Shown here in pieces: positions 43,073 to 44,382 of a DNA stretch of 44,382 nt. Source of the stretch: Streptococcus orisratti DSM 15617 (GTDB taxonomy: Bacteria > Bacillota > Bacilli > Lactobacillales > Streptococcaceae); contig NZ_KB904457.1 in NCBI RefSeq assembly GCF_000380105.1, positions 1 to 44,382 on the forward strand, given 5' to 3'. How positions within the stretch are numbered: the first letter of the stretch is position 1; each line of letters opens with the position of its first letter. A program made the translations under genes and the position numbers. The notes beneath the pieces were generated by a model. That model was not told where the DNA came from. It saw only the letters and a list, made by a program, of their open reading frames with translations, and did not search any database.

Positions 43073-44128
43073 ATGAACAAGAAAATTGTTGGATTCGGTT
43101 TGGCTTCAGTTGCAGTTCTTGGACTTGCAGCATGTGGAAACCGTGGAGCATCTAAATCAGACAGTAGCAATGCTAAAACTGATTTGAAAGTAGCTATGGT
43201 TACTGATACTGGTGGTGTTGATGATAAATCATTTAACCAGTCAGCTTGGGAAGGACTTCAAGCTTGGGGGAAAGAAAATGGTCTCTCAAAAGGCCAAGGG
43301 TTTGATTACTTCCAATCAACAAGCGAATCAGATTATGCAACTAACCTTGATACAGCTGTTTCAAGTGGCTACAAATTAGTCTTTGGTATCGGTTTTGCTC
43401 TTCATGATGCTGTAGAAAAAGCAGCAGGTGATAATGCTGATACTAATTATGTCATTATTGATGATACAATCAGCGGTAAGGATAATGTTGCCAGCGTGAC
43501 ATTTGCGGATAATGAATCTGGCTACCTTGCTGGTATTGCAGCAGCTAAGTCAACAAAAACAAAAATTGTAGGTTTTGTTGGTGGTATGGAATCAGAAGTT
43601 ATTACACGTTTCCGTGCTGGATTTGAAGCTGGGGTTAAGTCAGTAGATGATTCAATTAAAGTGAAAGTGGATTATGCTGGTTCGTTTGGTGATGCTGCTA
43701 AAGGTAAAACGATTGCTGCTACACAATATGCTGCTGGTGCCGATATTATCTACCAAGTTGCAGGCGGAACTGGTGCAGGTGTCTTTTCAGAAGCTAAATC
43801 AGAAAATGAATCTCGTAACGAATCTGATAAAGTTTGGGTAATCGGTGTTGACCGTGACCAATCTGCTGAAGGAAATTATACTTCTAAAGATGGAAAAAAA
43901 TCAAACTTTGTTTTAGCTTCAACAATTAAAGAAGTTGGTAAAGCAGTACAACTTATCTCAAATAAAACTGCTAAAGGTAAATTCCCAGGTGGCGAGATAA
44001 CAACTTATGGTCTGAAAGATAAGGGGGTAGATATTGCTACAACTAATCTATCAGATGATGCTGTTGCCGCTATCAAAGAAGCAAAAGAAAAAATCATCTC
44101 AGGCGATCTTAAGGTTCCTGAAAAATAA
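43073..44128 (+). CDS. bmpA: BMP-family nucleoside-binding lipoprotein
   Basis: 351 residues. The signal peptide ends in the lipobox LAACG with C21 as the lipid-modified cysteine. The mature part is the PnrA/BmpA fold (VTDTGGVDDKSFNQSAWEG; GFVGGMESEVITRF). It captures purine or other nucleosides for an ABC importer. AGGAGG lies upstream. An ABC ATPase gene follows, as does the transporter in related operons. It lies in line with pdp-deoC-cdd but after a 98-base gap, so it may have its own promoter. Confidence 0.93.
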   Translation: MNKKIVGFGLASVAVLGLAACGNRGASKSDSSNAKTDLKVAMVTDTGGVDDKSFNQSAWEGLQAWGKENGLSKGQGFDYFQSTSESDYATNLDTAVSSGYKLVFGIGFALHDAVEKAAGDNADTNYVIIDDTISGKDNVASVTFADNESGYLAGIAAAKSTKTKIVGFVGGMESEVITRFRAGFEAGVKSVDDSIKVKVDYAGSFGDAAKGKTIAATQYAAGADIIYQVAGGTGAGVFSEAKSENESRNESDKVWVIGVDRDQSAEGNYTSKDGKKSNFVLASTIKEVGKAVQLISNKTAKGKFPGGEITTYGLKDKGVDIATTNLSDDAVAAIKEAKEKIISGDLKVPEK

Positions 44129-44137
44129 TCTTTAAAA

Positions 44138-44166
44138 GGGCGACCTTAATCGGTTGTCTCTTTTTT
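44138..44166 (+). terminator. Weak terminator or attenuator after bmpA
   Basis: A 7-8 bp stem (44138-44145 with 44152-44159), with some G-T pairs, is followed by TTTTTT. Partial termination here would give more lipoprotein than transporter. Confidence 0.6.
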
Positions 44167-44187
44167 GGGGCTGGGGTTTTTATACCT

Positions 44188-44221
44188 CAGTAAAACTCAT
44201 CAAGGATGATGAGTTTTACTG
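44188..44221 (+). promoter_or_regulatory. Perfect 15-bp hairpin between bmpA and its ATPase gene
   Basis: Arms 44188-44202 and 44207-44221 pair perfectly around AGGA. No T-run follows at once. It is likely to affect stability of the downstream message. Confidence 0.65.
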
Positions 44222-44255
44222 AATTATAAAGATTTTTTCTGAAAGGGAGAACCAC

Positions 44256-44382
44256 ATGACACAAAATGTCATTGAAATGAAGGAAATTACCAAAAAGTTT
44301 GGTGATTTCGTTGCGAATGATCACATTAATTTGACTGTTCGTAAAGGTGAAATTCACGCCTTGCTTGGTGAAAATGGTGCTG
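44256..44382 (+). CDS. nupA: Nucleoside ABC transporter ATP-binding protein, 5' part only
   Basis: The first 42 residues are seen: [18 protein letters not shown], then the approach to Walker A (LLGENGA). GAAAGGGAG precedes the ATG. The position after a BMP lipoprotein and the RbsA/XylG-like start favour a two-domain sugar/nucleoside ATPase. It runs off the window. Confidence 0.85.
   Translation, partial: MTQNVIEMKEITKKFGDFVANDHINLTVRKGEIHALLGENGA

Noticed and set aside
1..44382. CRISPR arrays, tRNA or rRNA genes
   Set aside because: No regularly spaced repeats, cloverleaf-like sequences or rRNA-like stretches were seen in any gap between genes.

Overview
The window is AT-rich chromosomal DNA of a Firmicute, almost certainly a Streptococcus. 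The evidence is the gene content and order: mvaS-mvaA, thyA-folA-clpX-engB, pepN-ciaRH, coaA-rpsT, pdp-deoC-cdd next to a BMP lipoprotein, and a streptococcal-type pyruvate dehydrogenase cluster with lplA. I could not fix the species by reading alone. A pyogenic or bovis/equinus-type streptococcus is plausible.

Region 1 (about 1-9290) is an accessory island. It begins with the 5' end of an IS30-family transposase at the left window edge. A five-gene defence operon follows: a small XRE regulator, then hsdR-hsdS-prrC-hsdM, closed by a perfect hairpin terminator. The gene between hsdS and hsdM is a PrrC-type anticodon nuclease, a ribotoxin normally held silent by the type I restriction complex and released when a phage disables restriction. 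Its ABC ATPase motifs and its R-E-H nuclease triad are intact, but the segment that reads the tRNA anticodon in E. coli PrrC is clearly different. Downstream are a TnpV-like gene and a two-HTH regulator, both on the minus strand, and then a deleted IS200/IS605 TnpA remnant with its end hairpins.

Region 2 (9290-11015) is a decay zone: an aldo/keto reductase pseudogene with three lesions and a 5'-truncated esterase.

Region 3 (11236-14886) carries asd-dapA (lysine/diaminopimelate branch), an unrecognised protein, an ArsC/LMW-phosphatase-like protein and a stand-alone ATP-cone protein.

Region 4 (15263-21878) is the pyruvate dehydrogenase cluster E1alpha-E1beta-E2-E3 with lipoate ligase lplA. 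E2 has two E3-binding domains. E3 carries its own lipoyl domain, which is nearly a copy of the one on E2.

Region 5 (22031-26634, minus strand) contains hemolysin III and a DUF1836 putative regulator with a palindrome at its promoter, prolyl aminopeptidase, and the mevalonate genes mvaA and mvaS.

Region 6 (26635-33192) has thyA, folA, a small membrane protein, clpX and engB, then an S-methylmethionine permease/homocysteine methyltransferase pair (mmuP-mmuM).

Region 7 (33546-39823) has pepN, the ciaRH two-component system, and on the minus strand coaA and rpsT (the latter starting at TTG).

Region 8 (39897-44382) is a nucleoside-salvage run: an RsmC-like methyltransferase, pdp, deoC, cdd, a BMP-family nucleoside-binding lipoprotein, and the start of its ABC ATPase at the right edge. 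Repeats resembling PurR sites lie upstream of it. Three copies of a short streptococcal intergenic repeat lie between core genes. I saw no rRNA, tRNA or CRISPR array.
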